A DNA stretch of 29,505 nucleotides from Paralactobacillus_A sp963926925 (GCA_963926925.1 CAWUZD010000055.1:1-29505), one strand, 5' to 3'; positions 7,716 through 15,868 are shown, numbered from the stretch's first letter. Notes: generated by a model from the sequence alone, not told the origin. Translations and numbers: made by a program.

Positions 7716-7988
7716 ATGTTTAAATGGCTTTTACATCGTCGTAATAAGTTAAATGTGCGTGAAAAGGCTGATTTAAAATTATTACAGCAAATTTATAAGG
7801 TTCGTGATCAGTGGCAGGAAAAACAACGGAAGCAAAATGCAATGCTAGAACCTGATAAGGTAACGTTGTTTAATACCCAATTGGCTAAGGCCAAGTTTAA
7901 TTATTTATATCATCAAGCACGTTTACGTCATATTAACGGTGACAAAATTATTAACGCAATGCGTTATCAACATAAAAAGGGACACTAA
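7716..7988 (+). CDS. yaaL: YaaL-like DUF2508 protein
   Basis: A 90-residue, highly basic, all-helical small protein of unknown function, recognised by length, character and position: yaaL follows recR in B. subtilis and other Firmicutes. It begins with a basic MFKWLLHRRNK segment and carries a long charged helix (EKADLKLLQQIYKVRDQWQ, about 16-34) and a second helix (LAKAKFNYLYHQARLRHI). No membrane segment, signal peptide or catalytic motif is visible. AAAGGGTGG just after the recR stop serves as ribosome binding site. The TAA stop lies inside the left arm of the terminator that ends this operon. Confidence 0.75.
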   Translation: MFKWLLHRRNKLNVREKADLKLLQQIYKVRDQWQEKQRKQNAMLEPDKVTLFNTQLAKAKFNYLYHQARLRHINGDKIINAMRYQHKKGH

Positions 7989-8004
7989 TTAGTGTCCCTT
8001 TTTT
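7974..8004. terminator. Bidirectional terminator between yaaL and the metal transporter
   Basis: Dyad GGGACACT (7979-7986) and AGTGTCCC (7991-7998) around AATT, flanked by A5 and T6. It sits between convergent genes and overlaps the yaaL stop; the minus-strand permease stops at 8003-8005. It should end both transcripts. Confidence 0.93.
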
Positions 8005-8806
8005 AATTATGATGATAGCGTTGATAACTAAGCGCAATGAAATATAGAATAAATTCAATTAACGCAATAAAGAAAGTTACTGGTAAATTAGTTAAATAGC
8101 CAAGATATAAGCCCAACCAGACACCGATTAGCGCACAACTAATAGCAATGCCTAACATTTGCGGAATGGTTCGCCCTAAATATTTAGCAGTAGAGGAAGG
8201 TAATGTTAATAAAATAAATACTAATAAGGAACCGACAATTTGGGCTGAAATACTAACACTAATGGCTAACATTAATAAAAAGTATAGTGATAAGAAATGA
8301 GTTGGCAAACGTTGGGCACGTGCTCCAATCGGATCATAAGAATCAAAAATTAATTTTCGATAAACTAATAAAATTGCAATAATAACGACAATTGATAAGG
8401 CAATTAATTGTCCAACATCTTGGCGACTAATGCCAATCACACTGCCAAAAAGAATATTAGTAGCATAACTAGCATTTTTATTAGCTAGTGATAAAAATAG
8501 AATTCCTAAACCAATAAAAATACCAGAAACCGCACTAATTGAACTTTCACGTTGGGAACTGCTACTTGATAAATGACCTAACTGACCGACAAATAACGCA
8601 CTAACAATTGTAAAAATTAACATGCCTTGTAATGAGGAAAGACCAACAAAAAGACCAAAAGCAGCACCTGCAAAGCCAATTTCAGCAAGGGTATGTGATA
8701 AGAATGCCATGTGTCGGGCAATTACAAAAACACCGATAATACCGCAAGTAATGGCAATAAATGTACTAGCAATATAAGCATTTTGCATATATTCAAAGGT
8801 AAACAT
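8003..8806 (-). CDS. Metal (Zn/Mn-type) ABC transporter, permease
   Basis: A 267-residue polytopic membrane protein of the ZnuB/MntB (ABC-3) permease family; hydrophobic segments run through the whole chain, about eight to nine helices. Family landmarks include the N-terminal MQNAYIASTFIAITCGIIGVF, the HTLAEIGFAGAAFG region (about 38-51) and ISVSISAQIVGSLLVFILLTLPSSTA (about 181-206), which forms the metal-path helix. It would act with the ATPase and solute-binding protein upstream in the same operon. The ribosome binding site TAGGAGGA overlaps the TAG stop of the ATPase gene, implying translational coupling. Zinc versus manganese cannot be decided from the permease. Confidence 0.9.
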   Translation of the reverse strand: MFTFEYMQNAYIASTFIAITCGIIGVFVIARHMAFLSHTLAEIGFAGAAFGLFVGLSSLQGMLIFTIVSALFVGQLGHLSSSSSQRESSISAVSGIFIGLGILFLSLANKNASYATNILFGSVIGISRQDVGQLIALSIVVIIAILLVYRKLIFDSYDPIGARAQRLPTHFLSLYFLLMLAISVSISAQIVGSLLVFILLTLPSSTAKYLGRTIPQMLGIAISCALIGVWLGLYLGYLTNLPVTFFIALIEFILYFIALSYQRYHHN

Positions 8807-8817
8807 ACTTAATCCTC

Positions 8818-9504
8818 CTAATCTAACTTCAAATCATGTGGTAATTGTTTAATTGACGCAATTTCATAATGATGGTTAGTATGCAACATTAAATATTGTT
8901 GAGTATACTGACGTGCGAGTTTAATATCATGCGTAACAAACAACACCGTTAAGTTAGTTTGTTGGTTAATTTGTTTTACTAAATTCATTAGTTGAATCTT
9001 AGCATTAATATCTAGACTAGCCGTTGCTTCATCTAAAATTAACAACTGGGGATTACTAATTAATGCTTGAGCTAAGTATGCGCGTTGTTTTTCACCACCA
9101 GATGCTTCGCTTAAGCGGTTATTTTGAATATTGCTTAAATGTGTAGCAGTTAGAACATCATTGAGTTGTTGCTTTTCTTGTTTATTGAGCCAAGGTAATA
9201 ATTTGTGGTGAAGGTTAAGCGCAACAAAACTGCGAATTGATAAGGGATAATCATTATCAAAATTACGAAATTGGGGTACATAACCAATGTTAATATGTGG
9301 TTGTGCATAGGTAATTGTGCCTGTATCAGGTTTTAATTGACCTGTAAGCATTTTAATTAATGTTGTTTTACCAACGCCATTAATTCCTAATAAACTGGTC
9401 ATACTGCCGGTTGTTAATTTAAAACTTAAATTTTTAAGAATTTGATGATTATTAAATGAAATTCCAATATCTTTTACAGTAACCATTACATTATTTTGAT
9501 TCAT
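8818..9504 (-). CDS. Metal (Zn/Mn-type) ABC transporter, ATP-binding protein
   Basis: A 228-residue ABC ATPase that powers the transporter. Walker A GINGVGKTT (40-48), Q-loop Q78, signature SGGEKQ (135-140), Walker B LLILDEA (154-160) and H-loop H192 are all intact. I place the start at ATG 9504, giving MNQNNVMVTVKDIG. It overlaps the end of the solute-binding gene by 14 bases; longer readings run through that gene out of frame. The nearest Shine-Dalgarno candidate, GGAG (complement of 9518-9521), is 13 bases away, which is long, so translation may depend on coupling to the upstream gene. ATG 9486 is an alternative with no ribosome binding site. Confidence 0.9.
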   Translation of the reverse strand: MNQNNVMVTVKDIGISFNNHQILKNLSFKLTTGSMTSLLGINGVGKTTLIKMLTGQLKPDTGTITYAQPHINIGYVPQFRNFDNDYPLSIRSFVALNLHHKLLPWLNKQEKQQLNDVLTATHLSNIQNNRLSEASGGEKQRAYLAQALISNPQLLILDEATASLDINAKIQLMNLVKQINQQTNLTVLFVTHDIKLARQYTQQYLMLHTNHHYEIASIKQLPHDLKLD

Positions 9505-10384
9505 TTTTTTGTATTTTCTCCAATTGTTTAAATTCTGAATGGATCCAAGTAATATAATTTTGCTTATTTGGCATTGTTTCCGTAATTTGTAAAATCGGTA
9601 CATGGTATTGTTGAGCCAATGTTAATAAGTTATCAATAATATGATCGCTAGATTGCGGATTATTAACAAAAAAGGCAATTTGGTGCTTTTTAATTGCCTT
9701 TTGCAATTGGTTGATGTCTTGTGGTGAAGGATCAGTCCCATTTTCAATTGCTAGTTCAAAATGACGATCAATCACATGATAATTCATTGCTTGCAATGCA
9801 TAATCGAAGACAGGTTCGCTCACAGCAACACTTTTTTGATGACTACTTTGCGCTAATTGTTGTTCTTGTTGTTTTAAACTAGCTAGTTTTTTGAGATAAA
9901 TTTGACCATTTTGTTCAAATTGTTGGCGGTGTTGTGGATCAATTTTACTAAATTTTTTAATCAGTAATTTAGTTAAAGTAGGCATAGTATTCATATCATA
10001 CCAAAGATGTTCATTATCACCATTATGTTTATGCATTAATTTAGCCACGTTAATGACATTTTGTTGTTTGTTAGCAGCAGCTACCATATTATTTAACCAA
10101 CCATCATATTCAAGACCATTTTCAATAATTACATTAGCAGCGGCAAGATGGTTGGCATCGTTAGTGGTTGGTTCAAAATCATGGGGATCAATACTAGCAT
10201 TGTTAATTAATGCTGTTGCTTTGCCATATTTTCCTAAAACAGCTTGAGCAGCTTCTTGATAAAACGGTAATGATGTAACTACATAAATATGATGAGATTG
10301 TGGTGCTTTATAGGGATGATAGATACCAATACTCATAGCAATTATTAATAAAATTACTAGTAAAATTGGTAAAGGTTTGCGCAT
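9491..10384 (-). CDS. Metal ABC transporter, solute-binding protein (ZnuA/TroA family)
   Basis: A 297-residue cluster A-I solute-binding protein. An N-terminal hydrophobic segment (residues 5-21) is followed by YVVTSLPFYQEAAQAVLG, the ligand-bearing IDPHDFEPT loop (H68), NEHLWYD (H126), VSEPVFDYALQAM and the FELAIENGTDPSPQD signature (209-223); E270 in ITET is another possible ligand. There is no lipobox cysteine, indeed no cysteine at all, so it is probably held by an uncleaved N-terminal anchor rather than as a lipoprotein. The long His-rich loop common in high-affinity zinc binders is absent (only HKHNGDNEH), so Zn or Mn is possible. Ribosome binding site AGGAGA lies 7 bases before the ATG. 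First gene of the three-gene operon. Confidence 0.9.
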   Translation of the reverse strand: MRKPLPILLVILLIIAMSIGIYHPYKAPQSHHIYVVTSLPFYQEAAQAVLGKYGKATALINNASIDPHDFEPTTNDANHLAAANVIIENGLEYDGWLNNMVAAANKQQNVINVAKLMHKHNGDNEHLWYDMNTMPTLTKLLIKKFSKIDPQHRQQFEQNGQIYLKKLASLKQQEQQLAQSSHQKSVAVSEPVFDYALQAMNYHVIDRHFELAIENGTDPSPQDINQLQKAIKKHQIAFFVNNPQSSDHIIDNLLTLAQQYHVPILQITETMPNKQNYITWIHSEFKQLEKIQKNESK

Positions 10385-10502
10385 ATAATACTCTCCTGAT
10401 TATTAATACTTACTTTTTGATAGCCTTTAAATAATTTACCTTAAAATAATATAATATTTGATGATAATAATGAAACTTTTTTCAATAAGGTCAGTAATTT
10501 TT

Positions 10503-10511
10503 TGTTAAAAT
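10503..10511 (+). promoter_or_regulatory. Candidate extended -10 promoter of the tmk operon
   Basis: TG at 10503-10504, one base, then TAAAAT (10506-10511): an extended -10 element about 30 bases before tmk. No clear -35. The AT-rich region 10385-10540 between the divergent znuA-like gene and tmk must also hold the transporter promoter, but I see no convincing hexamer pair and no AdcR or Zur consensus operator in it. Confidence 0.4.
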
Positions 10512-10540
10512 ATAAATAATTATTGATGGTGAGGTAATTT

Positions 10541-11179
10541 ATGTTTATTACTTTTGAGGGTCCCGATGGTGCTGGTAAAACAACGGTTTTACAGCAATTA
10601 GTACCACAATTACAACAATTAACGTCATTAACAATTAAATTATCACGTGAACCAGGCGGTAATTGGATTGCTGAAGCAATTCGGAAACTTATTTTGGATG
10701 TTAATAATCAAAATATGGATGTGCGCACGGAAGCATTATTATATGCTGCTGCTCGCCGGCAACATTTGGTTGAAAACATTCTCCCAGCATTACAAAATAA
10801 TGAAATTGTCATTAGTGATCGTTTTGTTGATAGTTCAATTGCCTATCAAGGTGCCGGTCGGCAAATTGGTGAAAAAGCTGTTGCCCAAATTAATGAATTT
10901 GCTACGGAAGGATTAACTCCCGATTTAACTTTATACTTAGACGTTCCCGTTGAAGTTGGCTTGCAACGTATTAAGGCGCACCGCCAAGGCCAAAATGATC
11001 GGCTTGATCAAGAAAAATTATCTTTTCATCGGCGTGTTCGCCAGGCATATTTGCAACTATGGCGTGATAATCCGCAACGAATTGTTAAAGTTGATGCTAC
11101 ACAGCCTTTAACAACAGTGATTGCAACGTGTCGTCAAATTATTTTACAACGTTTCCCTAAGGTGTTTAGAAGGAGTTAA
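10541..11179 (+). CDS. tmk: Thymidylate kinase
   Basis: A 212-residue kinase that phosphorylates dTMP to dTDP for DNA synthesis. The P-loop GPDGAGKTT (7-15), the REPGG substrate loop (36-40), the DR motif in ISDRFVDSSIAYQG (D93-R94) and the lid region with several arginines are visible. Length is typical. Ribosome binding site GGTGAGG lies just upstream. The TAA stop overlaps an ATG by one base, and the following holB gene starts within three bases, so the two are translationally linked. In B. subtilis darA (yaaQ) and yaaR lie between tmk and holB; both are missing here. Confidence 0.97.
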   Translation: MFITFEGPDGAGKTTVLQQLVPQLQQLTSLTIKLSREPGGNWIAEAIRKLILDVNNQNMDVRTEALLYAAARRQHLVENILPALQNNEIVISDRFVDSSIAYQGAGRQIGEKAVAQINEFATEGLTPDLTLYLDVPVEVGLQRIKAHRQGQNDRLDQEKLSFHRRVRQAYLQLWRDNPQRIVKVDATQPLTTVIATCRQIILQRFPKVFRRS

Positions 11180-11181
11180 TG

Positions 11182-12165
11182 ATGAGTAACTACGATATTA
11201 CTCAATTACAACCACAATTAATTCAACGTTTTCAGCAAATTATTGCTCAGGATAAATTATCACATGCGTATTTATTAGCAGGACCAACTGGTAGTGGTGA
11301 AGAACAATTCGCACAGTGGTTAGCAATGCGACTATTATGTTCACATCTTAAAGATGACATGCCATGTGGGCAGTGTCATACTTGTCAACAAATTATTGCT
11401 GGTGATCATCCTGATGTGTTAACCTTACAACCTAGTGGTCAAATGATAAAAGTTGATGATATTCGCTGGTTAAAGCATGAAGCTAATAAAAGTGGAATGG
11501 AAAGTGATCGCCGCATTTTTATAATTAAAGATGCTGATCGAATGAATAGTAGTGCTGCTAATAGTTTATTGAAAGTATTGGAAGAACCAGTAAATAATGT
11601 GCTTATCTTGTTATTGACCCATGCTAAGGAAAAAATCTTACCAACGATTATTTCACGAGTGCAGACCATTTTATTTAAACCAGTTGCTTTGCAACCATTA
11701 TTGGCACAATTACAAGAACAAATGCCATTAAATAAGGCCAAAATAGTAGTTCATTTAACAAATGATATTACTAAAGCCGCTGCATTAGCTGATGATGAAT
11801 TATTCAATCAGCAAGTTGAACAATTATGGCAATGGTTAGCCAAAATTGCTAATCATGATGATGAGGCCTTTATTAATGTTCAAACCCAATTAATGCCATT
11901 ACTTAAGGATAAGGATCAACAGCAACAATTTTTAGTATTAATTTCATTAGCATTACAAGATATGCTCTTATCATATTGGCAAAAGGAGTATGAAGTGATT
12001 TTTGCTGATTACCAACCAATTATTGATAAATGGTTGCATAATTATAATCAACAACAATTATTACAACAGATTGATGATGCATTACTTTCACAACGTGAAT
12101 TTAAGTTTAACATTAATTTTCAGAGTATTTTAGAAAGCTTAACACTTAAGATGTTGATGATATAG
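11182..12165 (+). CDS. holB: DNA polymerase III subunit delta'
   Basis: A 327-residue clamp-loader subunit, paralogous to DnaX. It has the AAA+ fold with a degenerate P-loop, GPTGSGEE (34-41), where the catalytic lysine is Glu, so it should not hydrolyse ATP. A four-cysteine zinc site (C53, C62, C65, C68), MIKVDDIRWL, SAANSLLKVLEEP and the SR(x) arginine-finger region ISRVQT are visible. Start: ATG 11182 is 6 bases after AAGGAG (11170-11175); ATG 11179, overlapping the tmk stop, is only 3 bases away and less likely. Delta' normally inserts its SRC arginine into the neighbouring gamma/tau site; the arginine is present. Confidence 0.94.
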   Translation: MSNYDITQLQPQLIQRFQQIIAQDKLSHAYLLAGPTGSGEEQFAQWLAMRLLCSHLKDDMPCGQCHTCQQIIAGDHPDVLTLQPSGQMIKVDDIRWLKHEANKSGMESDRRIFIIKDADRMNSSAANSLLKVLEEPVNNVLILLLTHAKEKILPTIISRVQTILFKPVALQPLLAQLQEQMPLNKAKIVVHLTNDITKAAALADDELFNQQVEQLWQWLAKIANHDDEAFINVQTQLMPLLKDKDQQQQFLVLISLALQDMLLSYWQKEYEVIFADYQPIIDKWLHNYNQQQLLQQIDDALLSQREFKFNINFQSILESLTLKMLMI

Positions 12166-12178
12166 GGTGGGAAATTCA

Positions 12179-12523
12179 TTGGATAATAAGGAATTATACG
12201 ATCATTTTTTGCAATTAGAAAAAACAACACAACAAGTATATGAAGAAGTAAGTCGTTTACGGCAAAGCTTAGCCAAGGAATTAGAACGAAATGCTAATTT
12301 GGAATTAGAAAATCAACATTTGCGTAATCATCTTGATGAATTACAACAAAATAAAGATGATAATGCTGATAGCAATGTAAGTAAACGTGAATTAAGTGAA
12401 TCACGGCGTAATTTGAAAAAATTATATGATGAAGGTTTTCACGTTTGCCCAGCTTTTTATGGTTCAAAACGCAATAACGAAACTTGCATGTTTTGTGATG
12501 ATATTATTTATGGAGATCGTTAG
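12179..12523 (+). CDS. yabA: DNA replication initiation control protein YabA
   Basis: A 114-residue negative regulator that links DnaA and the DnaN clamp to limit initiation, as known in B. subtilis. The N-terminal half is a coiled coil (about residues 10-60, heptads through LEKTTQQVYEEVSRLRQ) for tetramerisation. A linker then leads to a C-terminal zinc motif with H88, C90, C103 and C106 (FHVCPAFYG, ETCMFC). I chose the rare TTG start at 12179 because it gives MDNKELYDHF, like YabA proteins elsewhere, and sits 8 bases after AGGGTGG (12164-12170); a GTG at 12167 lies inside that site. Context between holB and rsmI is the standard one, minus yaaT. Confidence 0.9.
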   Translation: MDNKELYDHFLQLEKTTQQVYEEVSRLRQSLAKELERNANLELENQHLRNHLDELQQNKDDNADSNVSKRELSESRRNLKKLYDEGFHVCPAFYGSKRNNETCMFCDDIIYGDR

Positions 12524-12525
12524 AA

Positions 12526-13392
12526 ATGCAAACACAACAAAGTTTTCAAAATCACCATGTGGGAACATTATATTTGGTACCAACGCCAATTGGTAATTTA
12601 AATGATATGACTTTTCGTGCGGTAACAACATTACAAAATGTTGATATTATTGCGGCTGAAGATACGCGTAATACGCAAAAATTACTAAATCATTTTGAAA
12701 TTAAAACTCCACAAATTAGTTTCCATGAACATAATGCACCAGAACGTATTCCCAATTTATTGACTCGTTTACAAAATGGTGAAAGTATTGCCCAGGTTAG
12801 TGATGCGGGGATGCCGTCAATTAGCGATCCTGGGCATGATTTAGTAATGGCTGCAATTGCTAATGATATTCCTGTTGTGCCGTTACCAGGTGCTAATGCT
12901 GGATTAACAGCGTTAATTGCTTCTGGAATTAATCCACAGCCATTCTTGTTCTGGGGCTTTTTGCCACGAAAACATCATGAATTAGTAACCACGCTAACTA
13001 ATTTAAAAAATCGGAAGGAAACGATGATTTTTTATGAAGCCCCACACCGGCTCTTAAAGACTTTACAAGGTCTAGCCGAAGTACTAGGTGAATCACGCCA
13101 AATTAGTGTTTGTCGTGAATTAACGAAGCGTTATGAAGAATTTATTCGTGGTAATTTAGGTGAAATTGTTACCTGGGCACAAAATAATCAAATTCGTGGC
13201 GAATTTGTCCTCATTGTCGCTGGTAATGATGGTCATCTTGTTGTTCCTGAACAAGCACAATTATCAATTGAGCAACAAGTTAACCAATTAATTGCGCAGG
13301 GTAATAAACCCAATGCGGCAATTAAACAAGTTGCCAAGCAAAACCAATTATCACGGCAAGTCGTTTATAATGAATATCATCATTTAGATTAA
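12526..13392 (+). CDS. rsmI: 16S rRNA (cytidine(1402)-2'-O)-methyltransferase RsmI
   Basis: A 288-residue tetrapyrrole-methylase-fold enzyme that 2'-O-methylates C1402 of 16S rRNA in the decoding centre. Signature segments are LYLVPTPIGNLNDMTFRA (about 16-33), AAEDTRNTQKLLNHF, VSDAGMPSISDPG (SAM pocket), PLPGANAGLTALIASG, FWGFLP and FYEAPHRLLKTL. Starts two bases after the yabA stop with GGAG about 11 bases upstream, so it is co-transcribed. Length and motif order match the family (YabC/YraL). Confidence 0.96.
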   Translation: MQTQQSFQNHHVGTLYLVPTPIGNLNDMTFRAVTTLQNVDIIAAEDTRNTQKLLNHFEIKTPQISFHEHNAPERIPNLLTRLQNGESIAQVSDAGMPSISDPGHDLVMAAIANDIPVVPLPGANAGLTALIASGINPQPFLFWGFLPRKHHELVTTLTNLKNRKETMIFYEAPHRLLKTLQGLAEVLGESRQISVCRELTKRYEEFIRGNLGEIVTWAQNNQIRGEFVLIVAGNDGHLVVPEQAQLSIEQQVNQLIAQGNKPNAAIKQVAKQNQLSRQVVYNEYHHLD

Positions 13393-13408
13393 AGGAGTAG
13401 TAGGTTCA

Positions 13409-14149
13409 ATGACAACTAATAGTAAATATTCTGAAAAGTATCAAATTCAACTTTTTGAAGGTAATGCAAACGGTAAAATTAGTTTAGCGATGATGATGAA
13501 TATTATGTTGGCAATTTCTGAACACCAATTGGATAATTTAGGAATTAGTCAACAAAAATTAGTTCAAAATTATCATGTTGGGTGGGTAATTACGCAATAT
13601 CATATTGATGTTAAACGGGCACCAAAAGTAGGCGAAACAATTGTTGCTAGTACTGAAGCTACTGGTTATAACCGTTTCTTCTGCTATCGTGATTTTTGGA
13701 TTCATGATGCTGCAGGTAATGAATTGGTCAGTGTGCACAGCACGTTTGTAATGATGGATATCAACACACGTAAAATAATTCCAGTTATTAAAGAAATTGT
13801 TGATAAATTTGATTTAGAACAATCGAAGCACATTGTTCGTTTTCCACGTATTCCGCATCTTGATAAAGCTAAACCAATTATTTCACAAGATTATCGGGTA
13901 CGGTACTTTGATATTGATAGTAATGGTCATGTTAATAACACGCGTTACTTTGATTGGATGCAAGATGTATTAGGTTATGACTTTTTACAAAATCATGTCA
14001 TTAAAACAGCTGATGTTCGCTATGAACGCGAAGTTCACTATGGTGAAATTGCTAAGAGTGAAGCACAAATTATTGATGCTAATACGACTTTGCATCGCAT
14101 CATGAATAATGATGAAGTAGCAGCTGAAGCTAAATTTACTTGGCAGTAG
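13409..14149 (+). CDS. Acyl-ACP thioesterase (bacterial FatA/FatB-like)
   Basis: A 246-residue protein with two hotdog domains, as in the acyl-ACP thioesterase family (PF01643). It would release free fatty acids from acyl carrier protein. The first hotdog starts with YSEKYQIQLFEGNANGKISL and includes VGWVITQYHIDVKRAPKVGE. The second carries the catalytic-site pattern in RYFDIDSNGHVNNTRYFDW (about residues 168-186), where the N-x-H pair is characteristic of plant and bacterial FatA-type enzymes. AAAGGAG at 13391-13397 is 11 bases before the ATG. Last gene of the tmk operon, ending at a long terminator. Chain-length preference cannot be judged. Such genes are known in lactic acid bacteria. Confidence 0.88.
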   Translation: MTTNSKYSEKYQIQLFEGNANGKISLAMMMNIMLAISEHQLDNLGISQQKLVQNYHVGWVITQYHIDVKRAPKVGETIVASTEATGYNRFFCYRDFWIHDAAGNELVSVHSTFVMMDINTRKIIPVIKEIVDKFDLEQSKHIVRFPRIPHLDKAKPIISQDYRVRYFDIDSNGHVNNTRYFDWMQDVLGYDFLQNHVIKTADVRYEREVHYGEIAKSEAQIIDANTTLHRIMNNDEVAAEAKFTWQ

Positions 14150-14151
14150 TA

Positions 14152-14205
14152 AAAAAAGAATCTTTTATGAAAATGGTTGTTATTTTCAATAAAAGATTCT
14201 TTTTT
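14152..14205. terminator. Long bidirectional terminator between thioesterase and asparaginase genes
   Basis: Arms 14152-14168 and 14189-14205 are fully complementary (17 bp), extended inward by GAAAAT/ATTTTC (14169-14174 with 14182-14187) past a single bulged A and a 7-base loop. A-rich and T-rich ends suit termination from both sides; the genes converge here. Confidence 0.93.
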
Positions 14206-14207
14206 AA

Positions 14208-15188
14208 TTATGATAAAGCATTTTTCATAAAGTCTTTTAATTCTTGGTCCTTTTTACCAGCACTTAAGCCTACAATTAACTTAATACGTGTTTTGGGACC
14301 ATTAAGACCTTCACAAATGACAACGCCATCCTTTTGTAAACCGGCACCATCTGATTTACAACCATAAATAGCTTGCACAAAACCGTTAATTGAACGGGAA
14401 ACAAGAATAATGGGAATATGGCGTTTTAATAAATTAGTAATACCTGGCAAAGTGCTGACAGGAAGATTACCAGCACCTAATCCTTCAACAACTAAACCAT
14501 TAGTTTCATCATTATCTAAAGCATTAAATAAATTGCTAGTCATGCCTGAATATGATGTTAATAAATAAACATTATTAACAATATGATCAATTGGACATGC
14601 AGGAATATGATTAATTAATTCTTGAATAAATACGGCTTTTTGATTAGCAATGATGCCCATTGGTCCGGTTAGCGGGGATTGGAAGGTATCAACATTAGTT
14701 GTATGAGTTTTGGTAACTGTTCGTGCCGCATGAATTTCATCATTCAAAACGACCATAACACCTTTGTTATAAGCATCTGGTGAGACAGCTGTCCAAATTG
14801 CACTTTGGATATTATGCAAACCATCAGAACTAATCGCGTTAGCAGCCCGCATGGCGCCAGTAACTACTACAGGAATTTTATTAGGAAGAACTAGGTCAAG
14901 AAAGTAAGCTGTTTCTTCCAAAGTGTCTGTCCCATGGGTAACAACAACGCCATCGATGCCTTCATCTTCGGCCTTTTTAATCCGTTGTGCTAATTGAAGC
15001 ATAATTTGGGGAGTAATTTCAGGAGATGGTAAATTACATAATACTTCATAACTAAGTTCAATATCTTTACTAATTATTTTTTTAATTGAATCTAGTAATA
15101 AAGTATTGTTACTTGGGGTAGCAACATTGTTACTATCAACTGTCATTGCAATCGTTCCACCAGTATGAACAATTAATATTTTTTTCAT
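14208..15188 (-). CDS. L-asparaginase (type I, cytosolic-like)
   Basis: A 326-residue asparaginase that hydrolyses asparagine to aspartate and ammonia. Both catalytic motifs are intact: HTGGTIA with nucleophile T12, and VTHGTDTLEETA with T87 and D88; K160 (TVTK) completes the expected triad. No signal peptide, so cytosolic. Ribosome binding site AAGGAGG is seen upstream on the minus strand (complement of 15193-15199). It is a single gene between the tmk operon and the divergent folT gene. A glutaminase activity is possible in the family. A gene symbol is not given because ansA and ansB naming is not settled by sequence alone. Confidence 0.93.
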   Translation of the reverse strand: MKKILIVHTGGTIAMTVDSNNVATPSNNTLLLDSIKKIISKDIELSYEVLCNLPSPEITPQIMLQLAQRIKKAEDEGIDGVVVTHGTDTLEETAYFLDLVLPNKIPVVVTGAMRAANAISSDGLHNIQSAIWTAVSPDAYNKGVMVVLNDEIHAARTVTKTHTTNVDTFQSPLTGPMGIIANQKAVFIQELINHIPACPIDHIVNNVYLLTSYSGMTSNLFNALDNDETNGLVVEGLGAGNLPVSTLPGITNLLKRHIPIILVSRSINGFVQAIYGCKSDGAGLQKDGVVICEGLNGPKTRIKLIVGLSAGKKDQELKDFMKNALS

Positions 15189-15227
15189 AAAGAAGCCTCC
15201 TTCTTATCTATATTATCAAAAAAACAG

Positions 15228-15256
15228 TTTTGAAAGAACATAATATGGTTTATAAT
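15228..15256 (+). promoter_or_regulatory. Candidate promoter of the folT-tsaB-tsaD operon
   Basis: Perfect TATAAT at 15251-15256. Upstream TTTTGA (15228-15233) gives 17 bases spacing, or the better hexamer TTGAAA (15230-15235) gives 15. The predicted leader is about 40 bases, too short for a folate riboswitch. Confidence 0.6.
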
Positions 15257-15303
15257 CACGTTAGTTTGTTCTTAAAGTTATCCAAGTTAAGGAGATGTCC
15301 TCA

Positions 15304-15834
15304 GTGAAGAAAAAACTGTTATCATTTGCACATCCCAAATTAAATACGGCGATGATTGCTTGGTTAGGAATTATTATGGCCTTGCAAATCATTTTAAGTA
15401 AAATTAGTTTCGGACCTAATTTTTTAAAAATTTCACCGGCTTTTGTAATGACAGCATTACTTGGTTATTATTTTGGCCCTTGGTGGGCTGGCTTGGCCGG
15501 GATATTTACTGATATTTTAAGTCATACTATTTTAGGCGGTAGTGGTGACTTCTTTATTGGTTTTACTTTTTCAGCCTTTGTAGCCGCATTTTTATATGGA
15601 ATGGTGTTATATAATTATCATGTTTCCTTTAAACGAGTTTTAGTAGCAACAGCTTTGGTTACGGTTATTAATAACATTTTACTAAACACGTTATGGGTGG
15701 TACTTTTATATCATTTAAAATTACAAGTAATTTTGCCTATTCGTCTTTTTAAGAATGCAATTTCATGGATTATTGAAGCAGTTATCCTATTTATTGTTTT
15801 GAAATTTATTGAAAAGCGGCATTTAAAATTTTAA
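15304..15834 (+). CDS. folT: Folate family ECF transporter S component
   Basis: A 176-residue, six-helix membrane protein, the substrate-capture subunit of an energy-coupling-factor transporter. It pairs with a shared EcfA-EcfA'-EcfT module encoded elsewhere. Family landmarks are ALQIILSKISFGPNFLKISPAFV, TALLGYYFGPWWAGLAGIFTDIL and LLNTLWVVLLY, which match FolT rather than other S components; the reading as folate-specific is from family resemblance. I chose GTG 15304, 9 bases after AAGGAG (15289-15294). The ATG at 15295 directly abuts that site and is unlikely. Co-directional with tsaB after 34 bases. Confidence 0.85.
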   Translation: MKKKLLSFAHPKLNTAMIAWLGIIMALQIILSKISFGPNFLKISPAFVMTALLGYYFGPWWAGLAGIFTDILSHTILGGSGDFFIGFTFSAFVAAFLYGMVLYNYHVSFKRVLVATALVTVINNILLNTLWVVLLYHLKLQVILPIRLFKNAISWIIEAVILFIVLKFIEKRHLKF

Positions 15835-15868
15835 GAGATTACGAAATTATAATGAAAGAGGCAATTAG

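Noticed and set aside
9505..9603. Longer N-terminus of the metal transporter ATPase
   Set aside because: It overlaps the solute-binding gene out of frame for about 100 bases and adds residues with no match to ABC ATPases.
14140..14367. Plus-strand open frame across the thioesterase-asparaginase terminator
   Set aside because: It runs through a terminator stem and antisense to the conserved asparaginase C-terminus, with no ribosome binding site.
15189..15303. Folate (THF) riboswitch ahead of folT
   Set aside because: From the predicted promoter the leader is only about 40 bases, with no multi-stem structure or conserved riboswitch core.
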